The translations under genes were made by a program, and so were the position numbers. A stretch of DNA of 64,000 nt. It comes from Aquimonas sp964586455 (GTDB lineage Bacteria; Pseudomonadota; Gammaproteobacteria; Xanthomonadales; Xanthomonadaceae). The notes beneath the pieces are model-generated. The model saw only the letters and a list, made by a program, of their open reading frames with translations, did no database searches and had not been told where the DNA came from. Position 1 is the stretch's first letter, and every line of letters begins with the position of its first letter. The stretch is taken from positions 23,374 to 87,373 of the forward strand of contig CAZPHV010000016.1 of assembly GCA_964586455.1 (NCBI GenBank), read 5' to 3'. Below, piece after piece: positions 28,001-35,658 of this stretch.

Positions 28001-28472
28001 AGGCTGGTACGTCGATGATGTGCGGGTGCAGTCATGCCTCAGCGGTGACCCGGCCGACCTTGCGCTGACCATGGTCGGCCCCGCCAACCCGGTCGTCGTT
28101 GGTGGCCCCGCCAGCTTCAGTGTCGAAGTGGAAAACCTGGACGAAACTGCCGCATCGTCGGTCACAGTTGCGGTGGCACTGGATGCAGCCTTCGAGATCC
28201 AGACCGCGACCGGTACGGATTGGACCTGCAGCACCGGCACACCGCAGCAGGCGACCTGCTCGCGCGCCTCGCTGGCCGGCGAAACCACGGCACCGGTAAT
28301 CACCGTGGAGGCCACGGTCAACCCGGCCGCGCTGCCCGGCGCCACCACGTCGACCGCGGTCGTATCGGCGGGCACCCCGGATCCGAATGGCACCAACAAC
28401 ACTGACAGTGCAACGGTCACGGTGCTGGGTCTCGCCGTGTTCAAGGACGGCTTCGAAGCGGGTACGCCGTGA
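25089..28472 (+). CDS. Large secreted multidomain protein with Fn3-like and MAM-like modules and DGFE tail
   Basis: The 1127-residue protein has a signal peptide (MKLARSLLSAAIVSGLALS) and a long unassigned N-terminal domain (about 100-600), which looks like a beta-propeller or phytase-like fold: GDPIVLFDPIAQRWVITEFS. A short Ig-like segment, an Fn3-like module (around 690-780, PTLSWSAGTQASSYTVEVA), a jelly-roll/MAM-like module (DVFSEDFSAG...YVDDVRV) and a DUF11-like repeat (ADLALTMVGPANPVVVGG) follow. It ends in VFKDGFEAGTP, a tail I know from many Xanthomonadales exoproteins. Two strong hairpins follow it. Exact function unknown. Confidence 0.8.
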   Translation: MKLARSLLSAAIVSGLALSMPSYVSAAQSVSKGPAHGVAANPLHEPAHTEFLGTVQPEVLSVDVRNDPIGQEWRPGDPIREIPRRHWDDPAVLNAQQREPVNPPQADPLVALQQALDGIGPQRGAGFGTPLQNFEGAPGTTLPPDPTGDIGTTQYVQAVNASGGSRVRVYNKETGELEANFILATTLTGTSPCNNGLGDPIVLFDPIAQRWVITEFSPQAGRALCVYISADANAANTAANNWYRYTFVMPAFPDYPKYGVWTDAYYATANEGGTSGARPIYAFEREQMLQGLAARFVRVTVPNLSGFGFQLSTPAHFVGDQLPPTSAPGIIMRHRDDEAHNAGSNNPDKDFLELWQLNMDWAPTTPVGTLTPVHQIEISEFSSRLNGLTAFQAFPQPSGQRLDPLREPIMNVLMYRNFGTHESIVGNLTTNTLVDPQIRGAIRWFELRRTGSTAATAWELHDEGTYAPTDAGGDIHRWMAGSGVDSAGNIAMAYSVVRQAGTPAGIFPGLRYTGRLVSDPPGVMTAGETSIVVGERSQANERWGDYHQMGIDPVDGCTFWFTGEYMGPAGTTNNTRIASFRHDACGEPAFTLNSSLRQAAVCAAEPPVALPPATLTVGQVSGFTDPVALGFNPALPTGIAGVIGTSPVTPPGSSSLALTLNAGVAAGLNTVTVEGTSGSLVRSLDIELNVATQLPGAAAPSAPANGATNVILQPTLSWSAGTQASSYTVEVATDMAFSNIVFTGNVTSGTNVAVTSALASNTTHYWRVRPANICGAGNDSAVFSFVTQPAPGDCASGTVAADVFSEDFSAGAGGFTTGGTGAQTWALSTARPSPASGGNAFLAVDIATVSDQQLTSPAINLPSGQQPLTLRFQNWRNIENNGTTGCYDGGLLEISVDGGAFTQLSGAALLNDPYRGPISGSFGNPLAGLNAWCEPNPGRPYDNTLVDLSPYAGSSVQLRWRLGTDTSAAREGWYVDDVRVQSCLSGDPADLALTMVGPANPVVVGGPASFSVEVENLDETAASSVTVAVALDAAFEIQTATGTDWTCSTGTPQQATCSRASLAGETTAPVITVEATVNPAALPGATTSTAVVSAGTPDPNGTNNTDSATVTVLGLAVFKDGFEAGTP

Positions 28473-28478
28473 ACAAGA

Positions 28479-28510
28479 GCCTGGAGGGCCGCCGCAGACG
28501 CCCTCCAGGC
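28479..28510 (+). terminator. Terminator hairpin after the secreted protein gene
   Basis: An 11-bp perfect stem (GCCTGGAGGGC / GCCCTCCAGGC) with a 10-base loop, six bases after the stop codon, followed by TTCGTT. Confidence 0.75.
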
Positions 28511-28588
28511 TTCGTTCCCCAAAGGATGCTCAGGACACTGGAACGCCTCCGGGCGCCCTGAGCCGTCCTGCCACTGACAGCAAAGATC

Positions 28589-28627
28589 CGGGCCCGGTGC
28601 GCGACAGCACACCGGGCCCGCTTCTTT
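28589..28627 (+). terminator. Second terminator hairpin
   Basis: An 11-bp perfect stem (CGGGCCCGGTG / CACCGGGCCCG) followed by CTTCTTT. It is a back-up terminator before the ABC exporter genes. Confidence 0.7.
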
Positions 28628-28750
28628 CTGGCGCAGGCGCGCGCACATGACGAATGTCATGCCGTCGACCTGACAGCGCCCACTGATGCGCGTATCAATG
28701 AATCAGGAACATGTTCTCCGCGCGGCCTCCGCCGCCTCTGGAGCATCCAC

Positions 28751-29653
28751 ATGTTCGCCACCAGTACTGCATCGCCCATTGCCCACTTGCGCGGCGCTCA
28801 CAAGCGCTACGGTGCAATCACCGCCCTCGACGGCATCGATCTTGACCTTCGCCGCGGCGAGCTACTGGCCCTGCTGGGCAGCAACGGCGCCGGCAAGAGC
28901 ACCGCGCTGGGACTACTGAGCGGACGCCTGACCGCAGATGCCGGCGAGGTCAGTCTGTTCGGCGCCGATCCGCGCGAGGCCTCGTCGCGCCGTCGCATCG
29001 GCGTGATGCTGCAGGAAGCCCGCCTGCCCGAAACCCTGCGCGTGCGCGAGCTGGTGCGTCTGTTCGCCAGCTATTACCCCGCGCCGCGCGCGGTGGACGA
29101 GACCCTGGCGCTGGCCGGGCTCAAGGAACTCTCCCAGCGCCACTACGCCGCCCTGTCCGGCGGCCAGCAGCGCCGCGTGCAGTTCGCGCTGGCGATCTGC
29201 GGCGCGCCCGAACTGGTGTTCGTGGACGAGCCCACCACCGGTCTGGATGTCGAAGCCCGCCGCGGCTTCTGGCAGGTGATCCAGACCCTGCGCGAGGCCG
29301 GCACCTCGATCGTGCTGACCACGCACTACCTTGAAGAAGCGGACGCGCTGGCCGAGCGCGTGGTGCTGATCGAGCGCGGCCGCGTGCTGGCCGAGGACAC
29401 GCCTTCGGGCCTGAAAGCTCGCGCCCGCGGTGCGCGCATCCGCTGTGTTACGCGCCTGTCCGCCGCCGAACTCGCCGCCCTGCCCAACGTGCAGACGGTG
29501 GAGCCCGAGGGCAGCCGCGTTTCGATCCGCTGCAGCGACAGTGATGCGCTGCTGCGCCACCTGCTGAGCCTCGATCCCGCCCTGCATGGCATCGAGATCC
29601 GCCCGCTGAACCTCGAAGACGCCTTCCTCGCCCTGACCGGAGACGCAGCATGA
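28751..29653 (+). CDS. ABC-2 type exporter, ATP-binding protein
   Basis: The 300-residue ATPase has Walker A GSNGAGKST, the Q-loop region GVMLQEARLP, signature LSGGQQRR, Walker B LVFVDEP and the H-loop TTHYLEEAD, followed by the C-terminal regulatory extension usual in drug or lipid ABC-2 exporters. It overlaps the permease gene by ATGA, and a DesK/DesR-like two-component pair lies downstream, as in many bacitracin/daunorubicin-type and yvfRS-like clusters. Confidence 0.93.
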   Translation: MFATSTASPIAHLRGAHKRYGAITALDGIDLDLRRGELLALLGSNGAGKSTALGLLSGRLTADAGEVSLFGADPREASSRRRIGVMLQEARLPETLRVRELVRLFASYYPAPRAVDETLALAGLKELSQRHYAALSGGQQRRVQFALAICGAPELVFVDEPTTGLDVEARRGFWQVIQTLREAGTSIVLTTHYLEEADALAERVVLIERGRVLAEDTPSGLKARARGARIRCVTRLSAAELAALPNVQTVEPEGSRVSIRCSDSDALLRHLLSLDPALHGIEIRPLNLEDAFLALTGDAA

Positions 29654-30432
29654 ACACCTCAAGCCTGCATTCGACCCTGCCGATGTCAGGCGCGCAAACC
29701 CTGCGCCTGTACGCCCTGGAGGCCTGGTACGAGCTGCTGCGCATGGCGCGCACGCCGGCCTTCGTCATCCCCACCCTCGCCTTTCCGGTGGCCTTCTACC
29801 TGATGTTCGCGGTGCTGATTCCGGGCCAGTGGGGCAGCTTCCAGAAAGCGACCTATCTGTTCGCGACCTACGGCGTGTTCGGGGTGATCGGCCCGGCCCT
29901 GTTCGGCTTCGGCGTCGGCATGGCGATGGAGCGCGAGAGCGGCCTGCTGGAACTGAAACGCGTCTCGCCGATGCCGATCGCCGCCTACTTCGCCGCCAAG
30001 ATCGCGATGAGCCTGATCGCGGCCCTGTGCGTCGTGCTGCTGCTGAGCGCCGCGGCGATGGGGCTCGGCGACGTGCGGATGGCCTTTGGCGACTGGACCC
30101 TGCTGCTCTGCGCCCTGCTGCTGGGCGCCCTGCCCTTCTGCGCGCTGGGCCTGTGGATCGGCAGCCTGGTCAAGGGCCAGGCCGCGGTCGGCATCGTCAA
30201 CCTGATCTATCTGCCGATGTCGGTGCTGTCGGGCCTGTGGATGCCGCTGTTCGCCTTCCCCGAAATCATCCAGAAGCTGGCGGTGGTCTGGCCGGCCTGG
30301 CATCTCGCCCAGCTGGCGCTGGGCATCAGCGGCCAGATCGAGGGCGTCAACGTGCTGCTGCACAGCGCGGTGCTGATCGGCTTCACCGTGTTCTTCCTGG
30401 CGCTCGCCGCGCTGCGGCTGCGGGGGCGCTGA
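29650..30432 (+). CDS. ABC-2 type exporter, permease
   Basis: The 260-residue protein has about six membrane helices. The N-terminal YELLRMARTPAFVIPTLAFP and the motif LGALPFCALGLWIGSLVKGQ are typical of ABC-2 permeases. It forms the transporter with the upstream ATPase. The substrate is unknown. The amidohydrolase gene begins four bases after its stop. Confidence 0.9.
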   Translation: MNTSSLHSTLPMSGAQTLRLYALEAWYELLRMARTPAFVIPTLAFPVAFYLMFAVLIPGQWGSFQKATYLFATYGVFGVIGPALFGFGVGMAMERESGLLELKRVSPMPIAAYFAAKIAMSLIAALCVVLLLSAAAMGLGDVRMAFGDWTLLLCALLLGALPFCALGLWIGSLVKGQAAVGIVNLIYLPMSVLSGLWMPLFAFPEIIQKLAVVWPAWHLAQLALGISGQIEGVNVLLHSAVLIGFTVFFLALAALRLRGR

Positions 30433-30436
30433 AGCC

Positions 30437-32245
30437 ATGGCACGCCTCTCCACCCCTGCCCTGATCGCCGCACTGAGCGGTGTCGCCCTGATCGCACTGA
30501 TCGCGCTGAGCGAAGGGCCGCAAGCCCCTGCGAAAGCGCCCGCCCATGACCCCGGCCCCGAAGCCTTCGTGATCCGCGGCGCGCGCGTGTTCGACGGCGA
30601 GAGGCTCTGGCCGCGCGCCGATGTCGCCGTGCGCGACGGCCGCATCGAAGCGATCGCCGAGTCGCTGCCCGCCGATGGGCTCACAGTGATCGAAGCCGAC
30701 GGCCAGACCCTGCTGCCCGGCTTCATCGACGCCCACGTGCACGCCTACGGCGACGGCCGCCGCGAGGCCCTGCGCTTCGGCACCACCACCGTGCTCGACA
30801 TGTTCGGTGATCCGAGCAACTTGCAGGGCGCGCGCGTCGAGCGCGAGTCGACGGCCGCCACCGAGCGCGCTGACCTGTGGGGCGCGGGGATTCTTGCGAC
30901 CGCGCGCGGCGGTCACGGCACCCAGTTCGGCGTGATGGTGCCGACGCTGGACACGCCGGACGCAGCGCCGGCGTGGGTCGCGGCGCGGCGCGGCGAGGGC
31001 TCGGACTTCATCAAGCTGGTGCGCGAGGATCTGTCCGCCTACCGCGACACCGAGCGCTTGCCCACGCTGGACGCTGTGCGCTCGCAGGCGGTGATCACCG
31101 CCGCCCAGGCAGAAGGCCTGCGCGCGCTGGTGCATGTGTCCACCGTGGCCAATGCGATCGAGGTGCTGGAACAGGGCGCCGATGGTCTGGTGCACGTGCC
31201 GCAGGACGCGGGCGATGACCGTGCCTTCGTTGCGGCCGCCCGCGCGCGCGGCGCCTTCGTCACGCCGACGCTCTCGGTGATCGCCGCGTTCTCCGGCCGC
31301 GAGAACACCTTGGCCACGCATCCCCGCCTGGCCGAGCGGCTGTCGTCCGACCAGCGCGGACAGCTGCGCGGACGGCCCAGCTTCGGGCCGCTGGCCACGC
31401 AGCTGATCGATCGCGCAAACGCCCGCGTCGCCGCCCTGCACGCGGCCGGCGTACCGGTGCTGGCCGGCACCGATGCGCCGAATCCGGGCACGGCTTTCGG
31501 TGCGTCCATGCACGATGAGCTGGCCCTGCTGGTCGAAGCCGGCCTGAGCCCCATCGACGCCCTGCGCGCGGCGACCTCGGTGCCGGCACAGCACTTCGGC
31601 CTCGCCGACCGCGGCCGCATCGCAGCGGGCCTGCGCGCCGATCTCGTACTCGTCGAGGGCGACCCCAGCGCGGACATTCGCGCCACCCGCGAGCTCGTAA
31701 ACGTGTGGAAGAACGGCCGCCGCGTCGACGCGCGCCCGCCGGCCGAATCCGAAGCGAAGCTGGCGGCCGGCATGCTCGCCGATTTCGAGGAAGCCCCCTT
31801 GCCGCAGACCTGGATGGCGGCTTCGGACCAGATGCAGGGCGGGCGCTCGACGGCGCGGATCGCACGCATCGAAGAGGGCGCAGCCGGCAGCGCGGGCGCG
31901 CTGCGCGTCGAGGTCGAGCTCACCGAGCAAGGCGTCGGTGGCCAGCCGGCCTGGGCTGGGGTGTTCTTCAGCCCGGGTGCCACGCCCATGGCCGCGGTCG
32001 ACGCGAGCCCGGTATCCATGCTGCGCCTACAGGTGCGCAGCGCGGCCCCGCTGCAGCTGCTGCTGTTCTCCGGCGAGGGCGCGCCGGCGGTGGTGCCGAT
32101 CGCCGCGAGCGCCGAATGGCGGAGCGTCGAGATCGACTTGGCCACGCAGCCCGGTTTCGACCGCTCGCGCCTGCGTGGCATCAGCTTCAGCGCCACCGGC
32201 AGCGGCGCACAGCAGTTCGACATCGACCAGGTCGAAGTCCGGTAG
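30437..32245 (+). CDS. Exported amidohydrolase with C-terminal jelly-roll domain
   Basis: The 602-residue protein has an N-terminal hydrophobic segment (LIAALSGVALIALIALS) and a composite amidohydrolase domain. Its metal ligands are in GFIDAHVHAYG and ALVHVSTVAN, and the Asp motif is LAGTDAPNPGTAFG. A carboxy domain of about 160 residues (ADFEEAPLPQTWMAASDQMQ...AQQFDIDQVEVR) resembles the CIA30/NHL-type carbohydrate-binding fold. It probably hydrolyses a peptide- or imide-like compound in the periplasm. The substrate is not predictable. Lying between the ABC pair and the two-component genes, it may act on the same compound. Confidence 0.82.
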   Translation: MARLSTPALIAALSGVALIALIALSEGPQAPAKAPAHDPGPEAFVIRGARVFDGERLWPRADVAVRDGRIEAIAESLPADGLTVIEADGQTLLPGFIDAHVHAYGDGRREALRFGTTTVLDMFGDPSNLQGARVERESTAATERADLWGAGILATARGGHGTQFGVMVPTLDTPDAAPAWVAARRGEGSDFIKLVREDLSAYRDTERLPTLDAVRSQAVITAAQAEGLRALVHVSTVANAIEVLEQGADGLVHVPQDAGDDRAFVAAARARGAFVTPTLSVIAAFSGRENTLATHPRLAERLSSDQRGQLRGRPSFGPLATQLIDRANARVAALHAAGVPVLAGTDAPNPGTAFGASMHDELALLVEAGLSPIDALRAATSVPAQHFGLADRGRIAAGLRADLVLVEGDPSADIRATRELVNVWKNGRRVDARPPAESEAKLAAGMLADFEEAPLPQTWMAASDQMQGGRSTARIARIEEGAAGSAGALRVEVELTEQGVGGQPAWAGVFFSPGATPMAAVDASPVSMLRLQVRSAAPLQLLLFSGEGAPAVVPIAASAEWRSVEIDLATQPGFDRSRLRGISFSATGSGAQQFDIDQVEVR

Positions 32246-32286
32246 GCGAGACACCGACCCACGCGAACAACGCGAACAACGCCATC

Positions 32287-32433
32287 CGCATAGGGTGGGC
32301 CCTGACCCACCAGACACCAAACCTTGGCCGCGGTCACTGCCATCCAGCGTAGGGCGCACCGTGCTTGGAAGATCGGATACCGCCACACCGGGGCGAGACT
32401 CCGATGCCACGGTGGGCCAGGGCCCACCCTATG
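32287..32433. repeat. Two GGTGGGCC-type palindromic repeats, inverted relative to each other
   Basis: CATAGGGTGGGCCCTGACCC (from 32288) and the opposite-strand copy ending CCCACCCTATG (to 32433) lie between the amidohydrolase gene and the kinase gene. They match the units found inside the RND gene. Confidence 0.75.
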
Positions 32434-32464
32434 CCGCCCCGCCCTGCCCGCTTAGGCTAGACCC

Positions 32465-33622
32465 ATGAAACCTGCGCTCGCCGCTCCCCCGCCCCAGCAC
32501 AGCCTCAACGAACACGAGCCGCAGCGCTGGTGGGGCCTGCTCTATGTTGTGTTCGTGTTCCTGCCGCTGTTTTTCGTGCCGCAACACCTTGGCCGATTGC
32601 TGCTGCCCTCGCTGGCGGCCTGCGCCGTCTTCCTGCCGCTGTGGCTGCGCTTTGCCGATCGCCATACCGGCGCCCGCACGCGCGATTTCTGCATCTACGG
32701 CAGCGCTGCGCTGGGCTATGCGCTGATGACGGTGAACCCGGGCGGCAACACCTTCGTGATCTATGCGATGACGATGGCGGCGACGGTGTGGGCGCCGCGG
32801 CGAGCGGTGGTGTCAGCACTGTTGTTCTGGGGGCTGATGACTGCGCAGTTCTTCCTGCAGATGCCCGACTGGCGCTATGCGCTGGGCGTGAGCATCGCGA
32901 TGGCGATGATCGGCGGCATGGCCTGCGCGGGCATCCTCGCCAGCCGCACCCGCGAACGCCACCAGGCCGTGCTCAAGCTCAGCCAGGACGAAGTGCGCCG
33001 CCTCGCTGCGCTGGCCGAGCGCGAGCGCATCGGCCGCGACCTGCACGATGCGCTGGGCCACACGCTGTCGCTGGTGGTGCTGAAGACTCAGCTGGCGCGG
33101 CGACTGCTGGAGCGCGATCCACAGGCTGCGGAGCAGCAGCTTGCGGAGCTTGAACAGGCGGCGCGCGGCGCGCTCGACCAGGTGCGCGAGGCGGTCAGCG
33201 GGATCCGCGCTGGCGGCCTGCAGGCGGAAATCGCCGCCGCGCGACTGGCCCTGCTGAGCGCCGAAGTGAAACTCGATGCACAGCTGCCTGCGCTGGAGCT
33301 GCCCACGCCACTGGATCAGGCGTTCGCGATGGCGCTTCGCGAGGCGGTGACGAACGTGATCCGCCACGCTCGCGCCAGCCGCGTCGAGATCGAGCTTCGT
33401 CGCGAGGGCGAAGGCGCGCATGCCGTGTGGCAACTGCAGATCAGCGATGACGGCGTCGGCGGCGCGCGTGAACGCGAAGGCCACCGTGGCTTGCCTGGCT
33501 TCGCGGAGCGTCTGCAGGCGCTCGGTGGGCACGTCGAGCTGGACAGCCCGCCCGGGCTGGGTACGCGCCTGCTGCTGAGCGCGCCGGCAACGCTACCGCA
33601 CACCGCAACGAACGCACGCTGA
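32465..33622 (+). CDS. Sensor histidine kinase, DesK/NarX-like (HisKA_3)
   Basis: The 385-residue protein has four to six membrane helices (residues 20-160), with no large periplasmic sensor loop. HisKA_3 has the phospho-acceptor His in ERIGRDLHDALGHTLS, and a HATPase domain has N-box REAVTNVIRHA and G-box SDDGVGG. Intramembrane-sensing kinases of this layout watch the membrane or a neighbouring ABC transporter. The response regulator gene follows after 13 bases. Confidence 0.92.
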   Translation: MKPALAAPPPQHSLNEHEPQRWWGLLYVVFVFLPLFFVPQHLGRLLLPSLAACAVFLPLWLRFADRHTGARTRDFCIYGSAALGYALMTVNPGGNTFVIYAMTMAATVWAPRRAVVSALLFWGLMTAQFFLQMPDWRYALGVSIAMAMIGGMACAGILASRTRERHQAVLKLSQDEVRRLAALAERERIGRDLHDALGHTLSLVVLKTQLARRLLERDPQAAEQQLAELEQAARGALDQVREAVSGIRAGGLQAEIAAARLALLSAEVKLDAQLPALELPTPLDQAFAMALREAVTNVIRHARASRVEIELRREGEGAHAVWQLQISDDGVGGAREREGHRGLPGFAERLQALGGHVELDSPPGLGTRLLLSAPATLPHTATNAR

Positions 33623-33635
33623 GAGGCCACACGCG

Positions 33636-34238
33636 ATGATTCGACTGGTACTCGCCGAAGACCAGGCCCTGGTGCGCGGCGCCCTGGCCGCACTGCTGGG
33701 GCTGGAAAGCGATCTTGAGGTGGTCGCCGCCTGCGCCGACGGCGACAGCGCACTGGCCGAAGTTCAGCAGCGCCTGCCCGACCTGCTGGTCACCGATATC
33801 GAGATGCCCGGCCGCACTGGCCTGGAGCTGGCGGAAGCCGTGCGCGCGCTGAACATTCCGACCCGCGTAGTGATCGTCACCACGTTCGCCCGCGCCGGCT
33901 ACCTGCGGCGCGCGCTGGACGCCGGAGTGCGCGGCTATCTCCTCAAGGATGCACCGGCCGAAAAGCTCGCCGAGTCGCTGCGCGTGGTCCACCGCGGCGG
34001 CCGCGCCATCGACCCGCAGCTGGCGATGGCCGCCTGGGACGAAGCAGACCCGCTCAACGAGCGCGAGCGCCAGGTGCTGCGACTGGCCGGCGAGGGCATC
34101 AAGAGCGCTGACATTGCCGCGCGGCTGAATCTCAGCCAGGGCACCGTTCGCAACTACCTGAGTGAGGCGATCGGCAAACTCGGCGCCGAAAACCGCATCG
34201 AGGCCTACCGGGTGGCTCGCCAGCGGGGGTGGCTGTGA
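33636..34238 (+). CDS. NarL/DesR-like response regulator
   Basis: The 200-residue protein has a receiver domain with acidic pocket AEDQ and phospho-acceptor D54 (VTDIEMPGR), and a C-terminal LuxR-type HTH (LNERERQVLRLAGEGIKSAD...SQGTVRNYLSEA). It is the partner of the upstream kinase and probably regulates the ABC-2 exporter genes. Confidence 0.94.
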   Translation: MIRLVLAEDQALVRGALAALLGLESDLEVVAACADGDSALAEVQQRLPDLLVTDIEMPGRTGLELAEAVRALNIPTRVVIVTTFARAGYLRRALDAGVRGYLLKDAPAEKLAESLRVVHRGGRAIDPQLAMAAWDEADPLNERERQVLRLAGEGIKSADIAARLNLSQGTVRNYLSEAIGKLGAENRIEAYRVARQRGWL

Positions 34239-34244
34239 GAGGCC

Positions 34245-34346
34245 GGGATTGGGGAGTCGGGATTCGCTGAGAGCAGGCCGTCGCGATCGCAGCAGACTCG
34301 CCAGCGTTTGCTGCTAGCGAATCCCGAATCCCGACTCCCGAATCCC
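34245..34346. repeat. Inverted pair of GGGATTCG repeats between convergent genes
   Basis: Units GGGATTGGGGAGTCGGGATTCG (34245..34266) and its inverted relative CGAATCCCGAATCCCG... (34318..34346) face each other across 51 bases. They could form a long hairpin and serve as a bidirectional terminator between the response regulator gene and sufT. Confidence 0.7.
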
Positions 34347-34351
34347 AGCCC

Positions 34352-34906
34352 TCAAAACATCCCCACCTGCAGCCGCGCGGCCTCGGTCATCATCGACTGG
34401 TTCCACGGTGGGTCGAAGATCAGCTCGACATCGGCCTCGATCACGGTCGGCACCAGCTCGACCTTGGAGCGTACGTCTTCGACCAGTACCTCGCCCATGC
34501 CGCAGCCCGGGGCGGTGAGGGTCATGCGGATGTTGGCGCGACGCGCGCCTTCGTCACTCGCCTCGATTTCGCAGTGATAGACGAGACCCAGGTCGACGAT
34601 GTTCACCGGAATCTCCGGATCGAAGCAGGTGCGCAGCTGGTTCCAGACGGCCTTCTCGACATCCTCGTCGGTGGCGTTCTCGGGCAGCTGCGGGGGCGGC
34701 ACGATCTCCTTGCCGATGGCATCGGCATCGATGCCGGCCACGCGGAACAGGTTGCCGTCCACGAACACGGTGAAGCTGCCGCCCAGACCCTGGGTGATGT
34801 AGCCCGCGGTGCCCGCGGGCAGACTGACGCGATCGCCCTGCGGCACCATCACGACGTCGCAGTCGCGAGAGAACTGGATGGGCTCGGAGCTGCGGCTATA
34901 GGCCAT
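34352..34906 (-). CDS. sufT: SufT, auxiliary Fe-S cluster assembly protein (DUF59)
   Basis: The 184-residue protein has an N-terminal beta domain (RDCDVVMVPQGDRVSLPAGT) and a DUF59/MIP18 domain with RTCFDPEIPVNIVDLGLVY and TLTAPGCGMGEVLVEDV. Both cysteines of the DUF59 active region are present. SufT helps mature Fe-S proteins, and the window has several clients, such as the Rieske protein, SdaA and the GlcF-like protein. It has no suf operon around it here. Confidence 0.9.
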   Translation of the reverse strand: MAYSRSSEPIQFSRDCDVVMVPQGDRVSLPAGTAGYITQGLGGSFTVFVDGNLFRVAGIDADAIGKEIVPPPQLPENATDEDVEKAVWNQLRTCFDPEIPVNIVDLGLVYHCEIEASDEGARRANIRMTLTAPGCGMGEVLVEDVRSKVELVPTVIEADVELIFDPPWNQSMMTEAARLQVGMF

Positions 34907-34983
34907 GGGACAAATGTCAGGGTCGGGCGCGGAGGCGGCCGCGTATTCTAGCTGGCCGCACCGCTCCGGCCCATGTTGATCAA

Positions 34984-35421
34984 GTGAAGAATGCTGCCGC
35001 CCGCGCCATCGTCAACGAGATCAGCCTTGGCACCTGGCTGCTTGTCCTGCTGAGTTCCGTCGTCGCGGTGCTGGGCTTGGCCGCCGTTTGGGCGGGCGTG
35101 TCCCTGCATTTCCGCAGCCCCAGCCTGTGGATGCTGACGGTGGTGACGCTGGACGCGGCCCTGCTGCTGCGGCTGGCGGGCCTACCGCCGGGCCGCCTGC
35201 GGCTGATCTGTGTCGCGCTGGTAAGCGTACTGACCGTGGCAGCCTCGGTCCTGCTGGTCAGCGCCAGCCAGATCGGCATGGGCATGGGCATGCCGGCCCA
35301 ACACGCACTGCCTGCGCTCAGCCCGGGCCTGATTTCGCTGTACCTGCAGACCCAGCTGGGATGGCTCGATGCGCTGTGGCTGCTGCCGGCGGTCTGGCTG
35401 GGCTGGCGCATCGGGCGCTGA
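34984..35421 (+). CDS. Hypothetical four-helix membrane protein
   Basis: The 145-residue protein has about four membrane helices (WLLVLLSSVVAVLGLAAVWA, LWMLTVVTLDAALLLRLA, LICVALVSVLTVAASVLLVS, and a last one near the C-terminus) and a Gly/Met-rich loop IGMGMGMPAQ. The start is GTG 34984; an in-frame stop precedes it closely. I do not recognise the family. Confidence 0.55.
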   Translation: MKNAAARAIVNEISLGTWLLVLLSSVVAVLGLAAVWAGVSLHFRSPSLWMLTVVTLDAALLLRLAGLPPGRLRLICVALVSVLTVAASVLLVSASQIGMGMGMPAQHALPALSPGLISLYLQTQLGWLDALWLLPAVWLGWRIGR

Positions 35422-35440
35422 GCCTCTGAAGACTGCCTGC

Positions 35441-35490
35441 TGCCTGCCTGCCTGCCTGCCTGGATTCGGGATTCGGGATTCGGGATTCGG
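35441..35490. repeat. TGCC microsatellite followed by four GGATTCG units
   Basis: Five perfect TGCC units (35441..35460) run directly into four GGATTCG units (35462..35490). The microsatellite lies 20 bases after a stop codon, and nothing is translated through it. Confidence 0.85.
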
Positions 35491-35658
35491 GACAAGGGTT
35501 CGACGGTGCCAGCGCAATGTTTAGGCGGTTCACAGGCCCTGAGCTTTCCTGATCAGGATTCGGCGAACAGAAGACCGCGCAGACCGATCTGCTGCCCGGC
35601 CGAGCCAATCCCGACAGGCTGCTAGTCTGCAGCCTCGCGCTCACGCCCGGTTTCGCCC

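Noticed and set aside
30383..31930. 515-codon frame antisense to the amidohydrolase
   Set aside because: Shadow frame; the plus strand has metal-binding amidohydrolase motifs.
35441..35460. Phase-variable gene switched by the TGCC repeat
   Set aside because: The repeat follows a stop codon and no reading frame or promoter spacing appears to depend on its length.
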